The notes beneath the pieces are model-generated. The model saw only the letters and a list, made by a program, of their open reading frames with translations. It was not told the origin of the DNA and did no database searches. A stretch of DNA of 64,000 bases from Telopea speciosissima (Eukaryota; Streptophyta; Magnoliopsida; Proteales; Proteaceae). The translations under genes and the position numbers were made by a program. The DNA is taken from assembly GCF_018873765.1 (NCBI RefSeq), contig NC_057926.1:52805878-52869877 (forward strand). Reading direction: 5' to 3'. How positions within the stretch are numbered: the first letter of the stretch is position 1; every line of letters begins with the position of its first letter. Positions 10,896 through 21,159 of this stretch are shown in pieces.

Positions 10896-12153
10896 CATTT
10901 ATGCTTATTAGAAATGGCAGCATGCAAAGGTGTCCTTCCATCAGGGCCGACGTAGATACTGAGATCTTTCTTCTTCTGGGAATTGTCAACTTCCGTTGCA
11001 AATTTCATCATCTTCTCAAGCACAACGTGCAATCCACGGTCAGCAGCCAAATAAAGTGGTGATTCTTCGCTGTTATTCTTCATGAAAATGACCTCTTTGT
11101 CCCACTCCATCAATACCTCAATCACCGTGCCTTGATTCCCAAGAACAGCTTCATGCAAAGCTGTGTTCCCATCTCTGTTCCTTAACCTAGCGTGTTGTAA
11201 ATTTTCTTTTAGCTCTTTGTCTCTTTCCTTGCCCCAATCCAACAGATACTTAATCACATCAGCATTATTATGCCGTGCCGCAATGTGGAGTGCCGTGTCT
11301 TCTCTGTAGTTCTTGCTTCTGAGTACATCTGGTAATTTTTTGTTTCTGTAGTTTTTGATTCTGAGTAGATATGGTAAATTTTCGTGGAGTGCCCTCACAA
11401 CTTGGACGTTGTTGGAGTTGGCGGCGATGTGGAGGAGAGTGTTCTTGTTTTGGTCAACAAATTTGTTTCTGGCCAAGTCATCAAAACTCTGTTGTTGGTG
11501 GAGATCGTCCTCTGCTGCCTCTGCTGTCTCTCCTACCTCAGATATTTCTGCTGCCTTTAAAAATGAGTCTGTGCTCGCCGCCGCCCCCTTGAGAGACGGA
11601 ATCGAAGGGACAGAGCTGCTGCTCGCCGCCATCGTAGAACAACAGACCATGAAATCCTAAAGGAAAGAAACACGTGAGAGCATTAGGGCAAGACTGACAC
11701 CATGTAGGAAATGTGAGCGAATAGAATTCGTGCCCAGCTCAAGTTTACGTACGTGAATATACGAGACAGCCATTCTGATGGAATCCACTCTGAGACACCT
11801 ATATGGAGTGAATTCCATTGGAATGGCTATGAGTCGTTCACGTATGGCCCAACTCATAGAATTCTCAGTACTCAAAGAGAGTATATATATGTTACAACAG
11901 AAACCCTATGCTGAGAAATAATATAATATATATCAGCTGGACAGACTAGTCACGTGCATCCTCAACACTCTGCTGCCTCTGCTACCTCTCTTACCTCTGA
12001 TGCCTCTGCTGCCTCTAGGAATGGCACGAGCAAAGCTGATGCCCGTAGCATCGGAGGTACCTCTGCTACGACTTCTACCTTTGCTGATTCTAATGATTGC
12101 CTGAGCAATGTTGAGTTACCTTCAGTGACACACTTGTACAGAGTAGGATCCAT
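7480..12153 (-). CDS. Ankyrin-PGG membrane protein, copy B (probably functional)
   Basis: Proposed exons on the minus strand: 1a 11995-12153, 1b 10897-11656, 2 8928-9484, 3 7480-8178. Phases agree at every junction and give 724 aa. If translation starts at the ATG at 11650, three exons give 669 aa. Exon 1a starts M-D-P-T-L-Y as in copy D. The ankyrin repeats carry the NTLLHIAA, DTALHIAARHNN and NTALHEAV signatures, followed in exon 2 by IPLHYAAS, NVVHLAAKNGR and NTPLHLAT. Exon 3 holds the PGG motif (TVPGGFN) in the first of four hydrophobic segments, then a short cytoplasmic-type tail. ACD6/ITN1-class proteins of this layout sit in the plasma membrane or ER and act in defence and stress signalling; the role here is inferred. 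A TATA box lies 50 bp upstream of the exon 1a ATG. An in-frame duplication near 11320-11370 repeats an R-x-KNYR segment. The exon 1a/1b split is the uncertain part. Confidence 0.8.
8750..8873. mobile_element. Tourist-like foldback MITE in intron 2 of copy B
   Basis: The end TGTGTTTGGTATGCATTCTA is mirrored by GAATGCATACCAAATGCTG, with the internal pair TTTTGCATTCTCAGAC and GAATGCGAAATCGAC. Copies occur at the same place in D (about 30615-30733) and elsewhere in E (about 37997-38108). In C it is broken by an insertion near 22433. The insertion predates the B/C/D duplication. Confidence 0.7.
10030..10400. repeat. GGGCC-rich repeat in intron 1 of copy B
   Basis: Collinear with 4257-4680 and 31905-32265. 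It starts AGGGCTGTCAATCGGTCGGG and is rich in CGGGC words. It lies inside the intron between exons 2 and 1b and has no gene. Confidence 0.45.
10440..10632. mobile_element. Family-1 foldback MITE in intron 1 of copy B
   Basis: The ends ACAGATCTTCTACAGCACGC and GCGCCGTAGAAGATCTGGAT are inverted repeats, with the centre CCACCTTACC and GGGGTAAGGCAG. It is followed immediately by a second family member (about 10640-10850). Confidence 0.65.
10640..10850. mobile_element. Second family-1 MITE in intron 1 of copy B, next to (GA)n
   Basis: The central pair GACCGTCTGACCCCCATTTG and GGGGTAAGGCGGAC and the GGATCCAAATT end identify the family. A (GA)n run (10862-10889) separates it from the exon 1b donor, and the GT of the donor lies directly beside that run. 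Confidence 0.55.
11657..11994 (-). other. Candidate MITE-derived intron in copy B
   Basis: On the minus strand the donor is TCAGAG|GTAAGAG (exon ends at 11995) and the acceptor is CTTTCCTTTAG|GATTTC (exon starts at 11656). Both are phase 0. The 338 bp between them contain a foldback MITE (about 11725-11865, arms near GGAATGGCTATGAGTCGTT). Coding segments on the two sides (11510-11555 and 11966-12014) are near-direct repeats, reading SEVxExAEAAE in both. Copies D and E have no intron here. Splicing is predicted, not observed. Confidence 0.55.
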
Positions 12154-12202
12154 GTCTTATTACCCTCTCTATAATCTGCAAAGAGTTGTGTTATTTGTAA
12201 GC

Positions 12203-12212
12203 TATTTATAGA
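12203..12212 (-). promoter_or_regulatory. TATA box of copy B
   Basis: CTATAAATAG on the minus strand, 50 bp upstream of the ATG at 12153. The position and the surrounding GCTTACAAATAACACA leader are shared with copies C, D and E, which supports the M-D-P start for B. Confidence 0.65.
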
Positions 12213-12239
12213 AGAATGAAGAGTGGGGGGGTGGGGGTT

Positions 12240-12480
12240 GGAGGTGGAGAGAGAAAAGAAAATATTGGCACGTATGGGCGTGGCCATGGTGGGAACTGGA
12301 CGGTCCAACGCTCAGAAATCACTATAAAAATAGGGGTGATCATTCATATGCGGGGCCCAAGTGAGATCCACCTATGAAATGACAACCTCATCTCTATTTT
12401 TGTCTATTTTTGTTGTTGTTTAGCGGGATTCGACGCTCTAGTTCCGTCCATAGCTGGACAGAATCCTGTTTGGCTAGTTC
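12240..12480. mobile_element. Degenerate foldback MITE (TGGCGGGAGCTGGA family)
   Basis: The left part GTGGGAACTGGACGGTCCA and the CAAGTGAGATCCACC core relate to the elements at 25230 and 38278, and the right end holds the mirrored TCCGTCCATAGC. It sits in the upstream region of gene B. No coding capacity. Confidence 0.4.
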
Positions 12481-12559
12481 ATACATATAGAGAAGAGAAT
12501 TCAGATAGTGATGCTTGCGCTGCTTTCGGTCTTCAAAGAAGAACCTCTTTTGTTTGCAA

Positions 12560-13080
12560 TTTTATCCCTACCCTTTTTGGCATTTAACCTTTTGTATTAT
12601 GACTCTATTGGTTGCTCTTTTCCCCATTTTGTTTCTTCTTGAGCTGTTGCTCAAGTAATATAATTTTCTTTGTGTGTTAAAAAAAAAAAAGGAGTGATCT
12701 GTTACAGACCTACCTGCTTCACATATTTTTTGTTGCTCATTGGTGTCAGTCAAACCAATGGTGCTGGTGAAAAGAAATTTATATACTACAAATTGGAGAC
12801 GCCCCAACTACCCTACCTAATATTAGATCACTTGGCAGCATTATTAAATAAGATCCAAATGGGTCAAACCGACGGTGGAGGTAAAATAATTTCAGTTATT
12901 TTTTAACGAGGACAAAAAAAAAAAACAAAAATAGAGTAGTTGGTAGTTAAGACTATAGTTGAAAAATCAATTTTCTAATTTATTTTTTGATTTTGACTCA
13001 CCAAACTCAGGATGAGAACAAAAGCTGAATCTTCTTCATATTCTGGTTTTTTTTTGGGGGTGTGGGGAGAGCGGGGGGGG
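12560..13080. repeat. Array spacer repeat, copy 3
   Basis: This repeats the start of the window (TTTTGTATTATGACTCTA and the ACAAATTGGAGACGCCCCAA motif) and one GCAGCATTATTAAATAAGA subrepeat near 12836. There is no gene. The Copia element that follows inserted into this spacer. Confidence 0.6.
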
Positions 13081-13828
13081 TGTCATGAAAATGATGTCAT
13101 GAATAATAAAATAACTCAATGATGCCATGTATAGTAACTATAATAAATGCATGAAGACTCACTTAATCATTTTATCATTTGTTATGCATGGGTTGGCAGC
13201 ATATTGCATTGAATGCAATCAATGAAGAGTTGAATTAGCCGTGTGAATGAAAACTTAATTGGAGAAGAGGAGAGGGGCGCCTGTCATGTTCGGTACGGCT
13301 CTCCATCTATTGCGCTGGTTACATTTGAAAATGGAGAAGTTGAAGTGGCTACGACATTAATGTAGAAATCGATTCGGACGGAGAAACCAAGGAGTTGTTT
13401 TCTCTCCTTTTCTCGAATTCCCTTCACCTAATAATAGGGGTAGGGGGATGCGTTCAAATACAGAATCAAGAACGAAGGATCTCAGTACTAAACTTTAAGA
13501 GGTGTTCTTCAATTGGGTTTGGGTTTCACTTGTAAGGAACTTTGGGTATTGCTTTCTGTGTATAATTCTTTTGGGGAATTTGTGAGAGTTACATTAGGAG
13601 TGAGTTTTCTTGTTGAGTGGTCCCACATACAATGTTGAGAGTGAGGGGTGTGTGTTGTAATTTTTCTTGTAGTAGTGAAGTGAGTTCCGTATTATTACCC
13701 CGTGGACGTAGGCCACCGTGTCGAACCACGTAAATCTTGTGTCTCCACATTTTATACTTTTCTGTAAATCTTTGTTATACGCTTCGGCTTCATACATGCC
13801 GATTAGTGCAGGACGAATTTTTGCCACA
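13081..13828 (+). mobile_element. Candidate 5' LTR of a Copia element
   Basis: The segment starts TGTCATG and ends TTGCCACA (TG...CA). It is followed one base later by TTGATATCGGAGC, close to the usual Copia primer-binding site of initiator tRNA-Met (TGGTATCAGAGC). A gag reading frame starts 77 bp further on. No 3' LTR is present, so the length rests on these signals only. Confidence 0.55.
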
Positions 13829-13905
13829 ATTGATATCGGAGCTTAAGGTTGAGAAGCCTTGTTAGCACGTGATTGACGTCAACGTACGTGTTTCAGCTTT
13901 GCGGT

Positions 13906-14559
13906 ATGGCTTCGTCAAAGTTCGAGGTGCCAAAATTCAATAGATCAAATTATCCGTTGTGGAAGTTGAAAATTCAAGCTGTGTTAGTGAAAGACGGGTG
14001 TGTAGTTGCCCTTGACGAAAAAGACAAGAAGTCGAAAGAAATGCAGGATGCTGAATTCGCAGCGAAAGATCAGACGGTGATGGTGGACTTACTTCTTGCC
14101 TTAGACGATTCAATATTTTTTAATGTCTCTGATCAAGCCATTGCCAAAGGTTTGTGGGACAAGTTGAAAAATCTCTACGAAGGGAAAACCATGTCCAATA
14201 AAAATTTTCTTTGTCGACAATTGTACAGTCTAAAGATGAAGGAAGTCGCATCTTTCCAAGAACACTTAAATTGGGTTAATACCCTGTTGAGCAGATTGAC
14301 CGCCATCGGAGTTAAAATTGATGACAACGAAAAGACAACACTTCTTGTATGTTCTATACTGGATTCGTGGGATTCTTTAATCATGAATCTCAGTATTGGA
14401 GCTGATCTTGATACAAAGTTGGTTGTGGCTACGTTGCTTATGGAAGAGTCTCACAAAAAAATTCTTAAGAGCTCTTCTGGCAATGCAATGATGGCCAGAG
14501 GGAGATCTACAAATAGAAGTTCCAATAGGAGTCGATCGTCAAGATCCAAATCGAAATGA
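13906..14559 (+). CDS. Copia retrotransposon Gag (UBN2-type), nearly intact reading frame
   Basis: 217 aa starting M-A-S-S-K-F-E-V, the typical start of a Copia Gag. It then shows NYPLWKLKIQA, LWDKLKNLYEG and a C-terminal Arg/Ser-rich tail, the hallmarks of the copia-type gag polypeptide (UBN2/DUF4219 class). In the element Gag forms the virus-like particle. An ATG 33 bp upstream is also in frame, but the M-A-S-S start is the family norm. The frame ends at a stop just before the zinc knuckle, where an intact element would read on. Confidence 0.8.
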   Translation: MASSKFEVPKFNRSNYPLWKLKIQAVLVKDGCVVALDEKDKKSKEMQDAEFAAKDQTVMVDLLLALDDSIFFNVSDQAIAKGLWDKLKNLYEGKTMSNKNFLCRQLYSLKMKEVASFQEHLNWVNTLLSRLTAIGVKIDDNEKTTLLVCSILDSWDSLIMNLSIGADLDTKLVVATLLMEESHKKILKSSSGNAMMARGRSTNRSSNRSRSSRSKSK

Positions 14560-15053
14560 CGTAAAAGTGGTCCTTGTTGAAAATGTAGATAAAAGGGTCA
14601 TTTGCATAAAGATTATAAATCCAAGGAGCATCAGCAACTCTCTAAATATGATTCTCATATTGCATCTACTTCGACAAGTTCTAAATGAAATATTGTTGAA
14701 ATGGAGGATTCATTTGATGATGGCATGGTGATATCCGCTGTTCCAGTTGAGAGCATGAACCATCAATGGATTTTAGACTCAGGAGCTTATTTCTATATGA
14801 TGTCGCATAAAGACTGGTGCCATACATATCAGTGATGTGGTGGTGGTACAGTATATAAGGGTAATGATAACTCATGTAAAATTGTAGGGATTGGAGATGT
14901 TCGAGTTACGATGTTTGATGGCATAACTCGTATAATTTCTGGTGTACGACACATACCAGACCTGCGGAAGAGTTTACTGTCCTTGGGAAAGTTTGATGAT
15001 GATGGCTACAAAATTACACTAGAAAAGTTCGATGATGATTTAGGGAAGAGAAC
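14560..15053 (+). pseudogene. Decayed Copia zinc knuckle and protease region
   Basis: After the Gag stop the frame continues with a broken CCHC knuckle (C-K-C and K-G-H-L-H-K-D, with stops between), then WILDSGA, the protease active-site motif, and a VRHIPDLRKSLLSLG block. Several stops interrupt it. The element ends abruptly at about 15053 and joins the 3' flank of ankyrin copy C, so integrase, RT and the 3' LTR are missing. Confidence 0.75.
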
Positions 15054-15991
15054 ACTAGTTGCATTATGCCCTAAATAGGGTGCACATAGAAGAGTAGAAT
15101 GAGAAGAATTTAAAACTAAGACAACCCAAATATAATATTTTTTAATTTAATAAGATTATGATGATACAACACCAAAACAATATATCCCATACACTTTATT
15201 ACATTAAAATCTATCATTATCCATAATACATACGAGTTCTTTTCCCTCTAAACATGTCCAAAGGAAACAAACCCAAACCCTTACATTGATAGTGCCTTGA
15301 GAAAAATGCTAGTGATCAACAGTTTGTGTGGTCATGAATCTACCAAATGTGTAGATCAAAAGATAGAAACCAAACTTGGAGATGTACAGTCGAATACGGT
15401 TCTTGGACATATGTAGAACATTGAATAGAAGAAGGAGAATTATGATATAGAGAAGAAAGATTGCTCCAATGACCAAAACCAAGAAGGCAAGCCACTGAAG
15501 TTTAAGTATCACTGAGTACAAACCTGCTGCAAATGCTATAGCCATGAAAATGAGAGCTATACCCAACAATGGTGAGCTTAAATCAACTGCGAGAATCAAT
15601 AAGCGATTGTCACCGCACAGTGCCCATATGTTGTTCACCACAACAATGATGGATAGATACAAAGCCATGGTATTGCAGATCACAAAAACATTAAATGTAG
15701 GTTTCCTTAACAATGTAGCCATGCCTATGTATGGACCATCAGCATTGAAACCTCCAGGGACTGTGAAACCCGCTGCAAAGGTGACCATGGAGATCAGTGT
15801 TGCTACAACTACAAGAATATTGAATCTCTCTTTGGATTTGTCTTTGTAATTTTCTATTTTTAGAACATCTTCTTTAATTGGAGAATTTCGAGTAGATCGT
15901 CAATTATCTATCGAAGTATTTTCGTCTTTCGACGTATTTTCCTCAATAATTGGAGAAGGTTGACCAGATGGTGCATTAGTAATTCTTAAAG

Positions 15992-17133
15992 ATGCTTCTT
16001 CTTTAGGGTTTCGTCTGAAAAACCCTAACGTAACCTGCCGCCGGTACCTCTGTTTGGTTTCTCTGCCCTTGTGGCGTGTTCTCTCTCCGTCTATGTGACG
16101 TGCTATCTTCAGCCATGATTCTTGGAGGTTCATTGGACGATGCCGATGCTGATGCTGACGACGACGACGATGATGAATTGCGTGTGCAACTCCGCCCCTC
16201 CTGTGCCCTTCTCCCTCACCCTCACCGGCGTAACCGCTCTCACCGCCACCCCCTCCTTGTCCCTTTCTGCCCTGATCACCGGCGTCACCGCCCCCACTGC
16301 CACCTCCTCCCTCTTTGGCCCCACCTCCCCCACCCTCAGCGGCGTCGCCACCCTCACCACCACCCCCTGCCCCTCCCCCTCAGCTATTTTATTTTCCCTT
16401 TTCCCCATCCCTTCTCCGTTCACCATTCCCCTTCTCTGTTCTGTTTTATTTTCTTTTTTATTTTCCTTTTCTTTTTTCCCCACCCTTTCTCTCTTCTCCG
16501 TTCACCATTCACCATTGTGTTCTGTTTTATTTTCTTTTTTCTTTTCCTTTTCTTTTTTCCCCACCCTTTCTCCCTTCTCCGTTCACCATTCCCCTTCTAT
16601 GTTCTGTACCCTTTCTCCGTTTACCATTCCCCTGTTTTATTTTCTGTTTTATTTTCTTTTTTAGTTTTTAGTTTTGCAGGTTGCGTCGGTTCTAACATTA
16701 GTGTCGCCGTGGTATTGACCGGCTTCGTTACCCCTCTCGTCGATCAGATCTTTTTGCTTTGTCACCGTTCACCGAAGCTCCTCTCGGCGCGACAGTGAGT
16801 CGGCTCACGTGGGCATGATGGCGCAGATCTTCTAAGCACTTTTGGGGTCCTTTCTTTTGGCACGAGAGTGCATGCGCGTATCAGTTGCTGTGTTGACAAC
16901 ACTTTATCTAGGGCAAAGGCTTTCACCCATCCGTTTCTTCGGAGGACTCAGTCTTTGGCATGCGACACCGTGTCATTTTCCGCTTCGTCGGTCTGGGTTT
17001 TGTACACCCAAACCTTCTGTTGGTCATGCTATCTATCTTCTTTCAGTATCGTTTTATGTATTTTGATTTTTTGCTGGCGTTGGGCGCGCGTGAATGAATA
17101 GTCTGGTTATCTACCAAAATAAAAAAAAAAACT
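15992..17133 (+). mobile_element. Retroposed insertion with poly(A) tail and 12 bp target duplication
   Basis: The insert is flanked by TAATTCTTAAAG at 15980-15991 and 17134-17145 and ends in an A-run (17118-17131) after TTATCTACCAAAATA. These are the marks of LINE-mediated retroposition. Inside are a CT-rich stretch with imperfect tandem repeats of about 70-100 bp (16375-16665; core CTCCGTTCACCATTC) and a GT-rich 3' part like plant L1 tails. It could be a 5'-truncated LINE or a processed transcript; I recognise no protein. It splits the start of the copy C PGG exon. Confidence 0.75.
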
Positions 17134-17447
17134 TAATTCTTAAAGCTGTTAGGGAACGAACCTGCATATTGAAAATAAAATTATTTGCTTTTTAGGGTTA
17201 GGAAGAACAATGGGGATACTAAAGGGTTGATCCATAAGATTCTAAGATCCTCAAGGGGATTCTTGAATCTTTATAGCGATTAATTAATGGGAAAGGGTTC
17301 TCTGATGAACCCATATCATTTTTTACGTGTTTCCATAAAATATAGGACCGAGTTTTCCTCCACCCATGGTGAATGGGATCCCATTCATCGTAGGGCGGGA
17401 GAGGACAGGAAAGGGTATCAGGAGTGTATTTTGGAATATACTAAAAC

Positions 17448-20400
17448 TGTAGCGCCCCCAAATCCGGGTGAGATATGGGTGCTGGCCCTTGCGGACCGCC
17501 GTGTGATAACGGCCGATCTTCCATCTCACTTACATTTAATTCATTGGCAGCGGATAATCAATCACTCAAATATCATTGAATTGCAGTGGAAACTAAGCCT
17601 ATATCACCTCAATGCATAGCAGAAGTTATTCATTCTAAGTAATTCTGTCAATGACCGAAATCTAAAAAGAACTTCATTCACATAACCATAGTCTAAAAAC
17701 CTCTTACTTGAGTCATCACACAACTTGTATCATCATAAAGCATTACATCCCATTCTATTCTTCAAATTACATTAATGCTACTGACCACCTACTATCACAC
17801 TAAAACTCACCAACTGTCTTGAATCATAAAAAGAAAAGAAATAACTCTAAGCGTTATTAAATCAATGATCCACTACTTAGGAATTATCAAGTATTTTCCC
17901 CTAGCTTTCTTAACGCACTCCGTACAGTGGCACTCCATGTGAGCCTGCTCTACAACTGTAAAATATTGAGGGGTGAGCTCGACTAGCCCGTGAGAAGAAC
18001 ACAGTCATATTATGATGCAAGAAACATGGATGATAGAATCTGAACATATTATACATTTGATCATAGATATATAATCATGCATGGCATTTGAAAATAACAC
18101 TAAAAACATGCTCAATGAAAATATAGTACATCTTTTAATTCTTAAGATGAATCATTTAATTAATTTGGTCTGGTCATTGTGAACTACCACTCGTACGTAG
18201 AAAGTGAGGTCGTCATAACTGCCATAAACTTAAGGTCTACTCCTGATTCCAGGCATCGTAACCCTGGGAAGGACCGCCATATCACTGAACAATGGATAGT
18301 CTACCCCTAGTTCCAGGCATCGTAACCCTGGGAGGGACTAATCTCATCGGTATATAAGGGATAGTCTACTCCTGATTCCGGGCATCGTGACCCCCGGGAA
18401 GGGCTATCTCAGAATATACTATGTCTACTCCTAGTTCCGGGCATCGTAACCCCGGGGAGGACATCTGTCACACTAGGCATGATTTACTCCTGATTCCGGG
18501 CATCGTAACCCCGGGAAGGATCACACTCTAGCATCTGTACACCTCATCCAGTACCTAACCCCCTACTGGAACGGGGTGGTAGTCACATGGATTCTTTACC
18601 ATTCCATTCCTTTCATTTCATTTTCATGAGTCTAACATTTATTTCAATCTTTCTTTCATGTAATTCATATTAGTCTTAAAATCTCATCATAATAAAATCA
18701 TATTTTCATATATCATTTATAACATTCTAAAGCATATAATATAATACATTTTACTTAAACATAAATCATGATACAATGAAATATGTGTAATCATAAAATG
18801 CGATTAAACTCAATAATATGACGATATTCCACTCACATTGCACTGTGTCCGTTGGTTCTATGAAAACCCTTTCTGTCTCGTTTCTTGTGAATTCGTCCAC
18901 GTCACCTACATGGGTATCCTTCCTTAATTTAAAATCTAAACATTTTATTACTTCAATTTTAATGATTTAAAAACATAGACAGTCCTAATTTTAGGTTTTT
19001 GGTCCATTATATACACTATCGACTTCCCCGATTTGACTTTGGTTCACCCAATCAAAGAACCATTATTTTGTTTGTTTACTTGTAGTGCAGGATCGATAGA
19101 GAAGAAGGTTGAAAGGGGTAGCAACTCTCCTAGGTCCCTAGTAAGCAGTAGAGAAGCCCTTCAAGGCTTGCCCAAGGATTCATCAAGGTTCATTAATGGA
19201 GTCTCCTCCAAAATAGAAATCAATATCATATTCTCTCTGTCTTCTCAATCCAATAGAATAGCCATTAACTAGCTATTGAGCTCACGAGATTACAAGAAGA
19301 ATAGGAAAGATACATAAAATAATAACTAGATAAAGCAACTAACATAAAATAATAACTAGATAAAGCAATCAACAATAACATAATAGGGAGTTAGATAGGA
19401 GCAGCAATAATATAATAGGAAGCTTAGTGCTGAGGTAGATGGGGTGTAAGCTTCTCATGGACCCTTCTGGAGTGCCAAAGATATTTAGGATGGTTATGCA
19501 ACTCAAGTGTTCCTCTTATAACCATGGGGTATATGGAATAATCAGGGGTCTCTGGTTCAAACATGGATTCAAGTCGGAGATCGGTTTATCCTGTGCATAG
19601 CACGGAAGTTGGTCTGGATTATTGAGTATTATACATACAGGGTGCTAGGCTATATTCATTTAAAAATAGGGTATACTATTTAGGAATGGGGTCACCACCA
19701 CCCATCAATGACACCAACATATTAAATAATGGGGTGATGTAATCATCATCCAACAAACATTAAATGAAACCAATGTACATATAACATAGTGAGGTCATGT
19801 AATACTATTCATCATAAATATATATAAAGTAATAGATTTGAAAAGTATCCACTACTAGCCTTATAATATATAAAATTAATAAATATGTTGAAACCAATAC
19901 TATTCAAGAGGGAAAGCATTCGGTTGTCAAGGCTTGGTGACTTAGTCACCGCGGCTTGAGAAGATGACCGGAGTCATGACCAAGGTGAAAAGAATGGGAA
20001 TAAAACTAGTGGGTTTATATATATCTGGTCCATTATGATCATATGGGCAGGGGTATTTCATGCTCAAGGTTGAGGACTACAGAGGCTAAGGATACCTGAA
20101 ACGTTAACAGGTGATTTCGTCTTCCACAGCGAAGCTGGTTCTGGACGGTGGAGTCTTGCACCGCAGCTGCTACGTGGGCGACAGCACCTCCTCTTTTTAT
20201 TCCAAAAGCAACTCAGCTCCCTCAAATTCTTTTACACTTTGACCCTATTCCACCTCTCACCTTCGTCTCTCTATTTTGTCTCACTTTCTCACAAACTACC
20301 TCTTCTTACCATCTCATTCTCACAATCCACTCTCTCTGCTAATGGCATGAAGATCATTCCCTTCCCTGCCTTAGCTTTATAGACTCTCTCTTACTCCTGT

Positions 20401-21057
20401 ACGTTGGAGGGGATGATGGAATTCGAAATGGGAAGTCAAGAAAGGATGCTCCGGCCATGATTTAAACGGCTAAGGTATTAATGCGAGTGCCAGTTGATTG
20501 AAGAAAATAAAAACAGAGGGATCCTACCTGCCGCCTACCTATCACATAATGCCGACGCAAACGGGAAAAAAAATGAGGTGTAGAACTCGCGTGAATCCCG
20601 GATGACTTTGGTTCTGCAGAGAATTGGTTCCAAAAATAGGGGTTTACTGTATAAAATGTATATTTACAAAGAATAGACAAGCATGGCAGAGATAATCATG
20701 CGCAGTGGTTGGAGAAGTTCTCTCAACGGAGAGGATCGTGGTTGCGAGATTCTCTCGACAGAAATATTGTTGAAGCTTTAAAGAAGAAGAAAACAATGAA
20801 GGGGCACACCCATGTGACAACTACATGTGTACATAAAGAGAAGTATATTTAGATTTGGATGTTGAAGTTGATAATCTTGACTTTTGAACCATATTCATTA
20901 ATATATCTACCTATTCAACTATTCAGCTACATGACCCATTCTCCCTTTTTGTTGAAAACCCTATTTGAATGTATTAAATATATATATCTATGAAAATTTA
21001 ATATAATGCATTTATGTATATAAGAATATCTCGAAAACTAAAATTCGGGGTATCACA
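17448..21057. mobile_element. Solo LTR, about 3.6 kb, with 5 bp target duplication
   Basis: The sequence begins TGTAGCGCCCCCAAATCC and ends AATTCGGGGTATCACA, so the ends are TG...CA with a short imperfect inverted repeat (TGT....CCCC). Both sides carry AAAAC (17443-17447 and 21058-21062), and the flanks rejoin to match intron 2 of copies B and D. No gag or pol was found inside. The size and the internal ATTCC(A/G)GGCATCGTAACCC tandem block resemble large Ty3/Gypsy LTRs; the lineage is inference. Confidence 0.75.
18225..18530 (+). repeat. Tandem repeat inside the solo LTR
   Basis: Five repeats of about 60 bp share the core CTACTCCTGATTCCAGGCAT followed by CGTAACCC(T/C)GGGA, starting near 18236, 18299, 18368, 18423 and 18484. 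The cores are well kept and the spacers differ. Confidence 0.75.
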
Positions 21058-21159
21058 AAAACCCTAGAAGGGGTTTGTGAACCTTAGGATGATGGTGGGT
21101 GAATCATCTTCTATGGGTGGAGGAAAACTTAGTCCTACAATATATATATATATATATAT

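Noticed and set aside
16076-16798. Overlapping open frames in all three plus-strand frames in the CT-rich insert
   Set aside because: The frames stay open because the sequence is low-complexity CT. The Ser/Phe/Pro-rich products do not resemble a protein family.
18225-18530. Regularly spaced repeat that might suggest a CRISPR-like array
   Set aside because: A plant LTR context, diverged repeat cores, no cas genes and no unique spacers of constant length; it is an ordinary tandem repeat.
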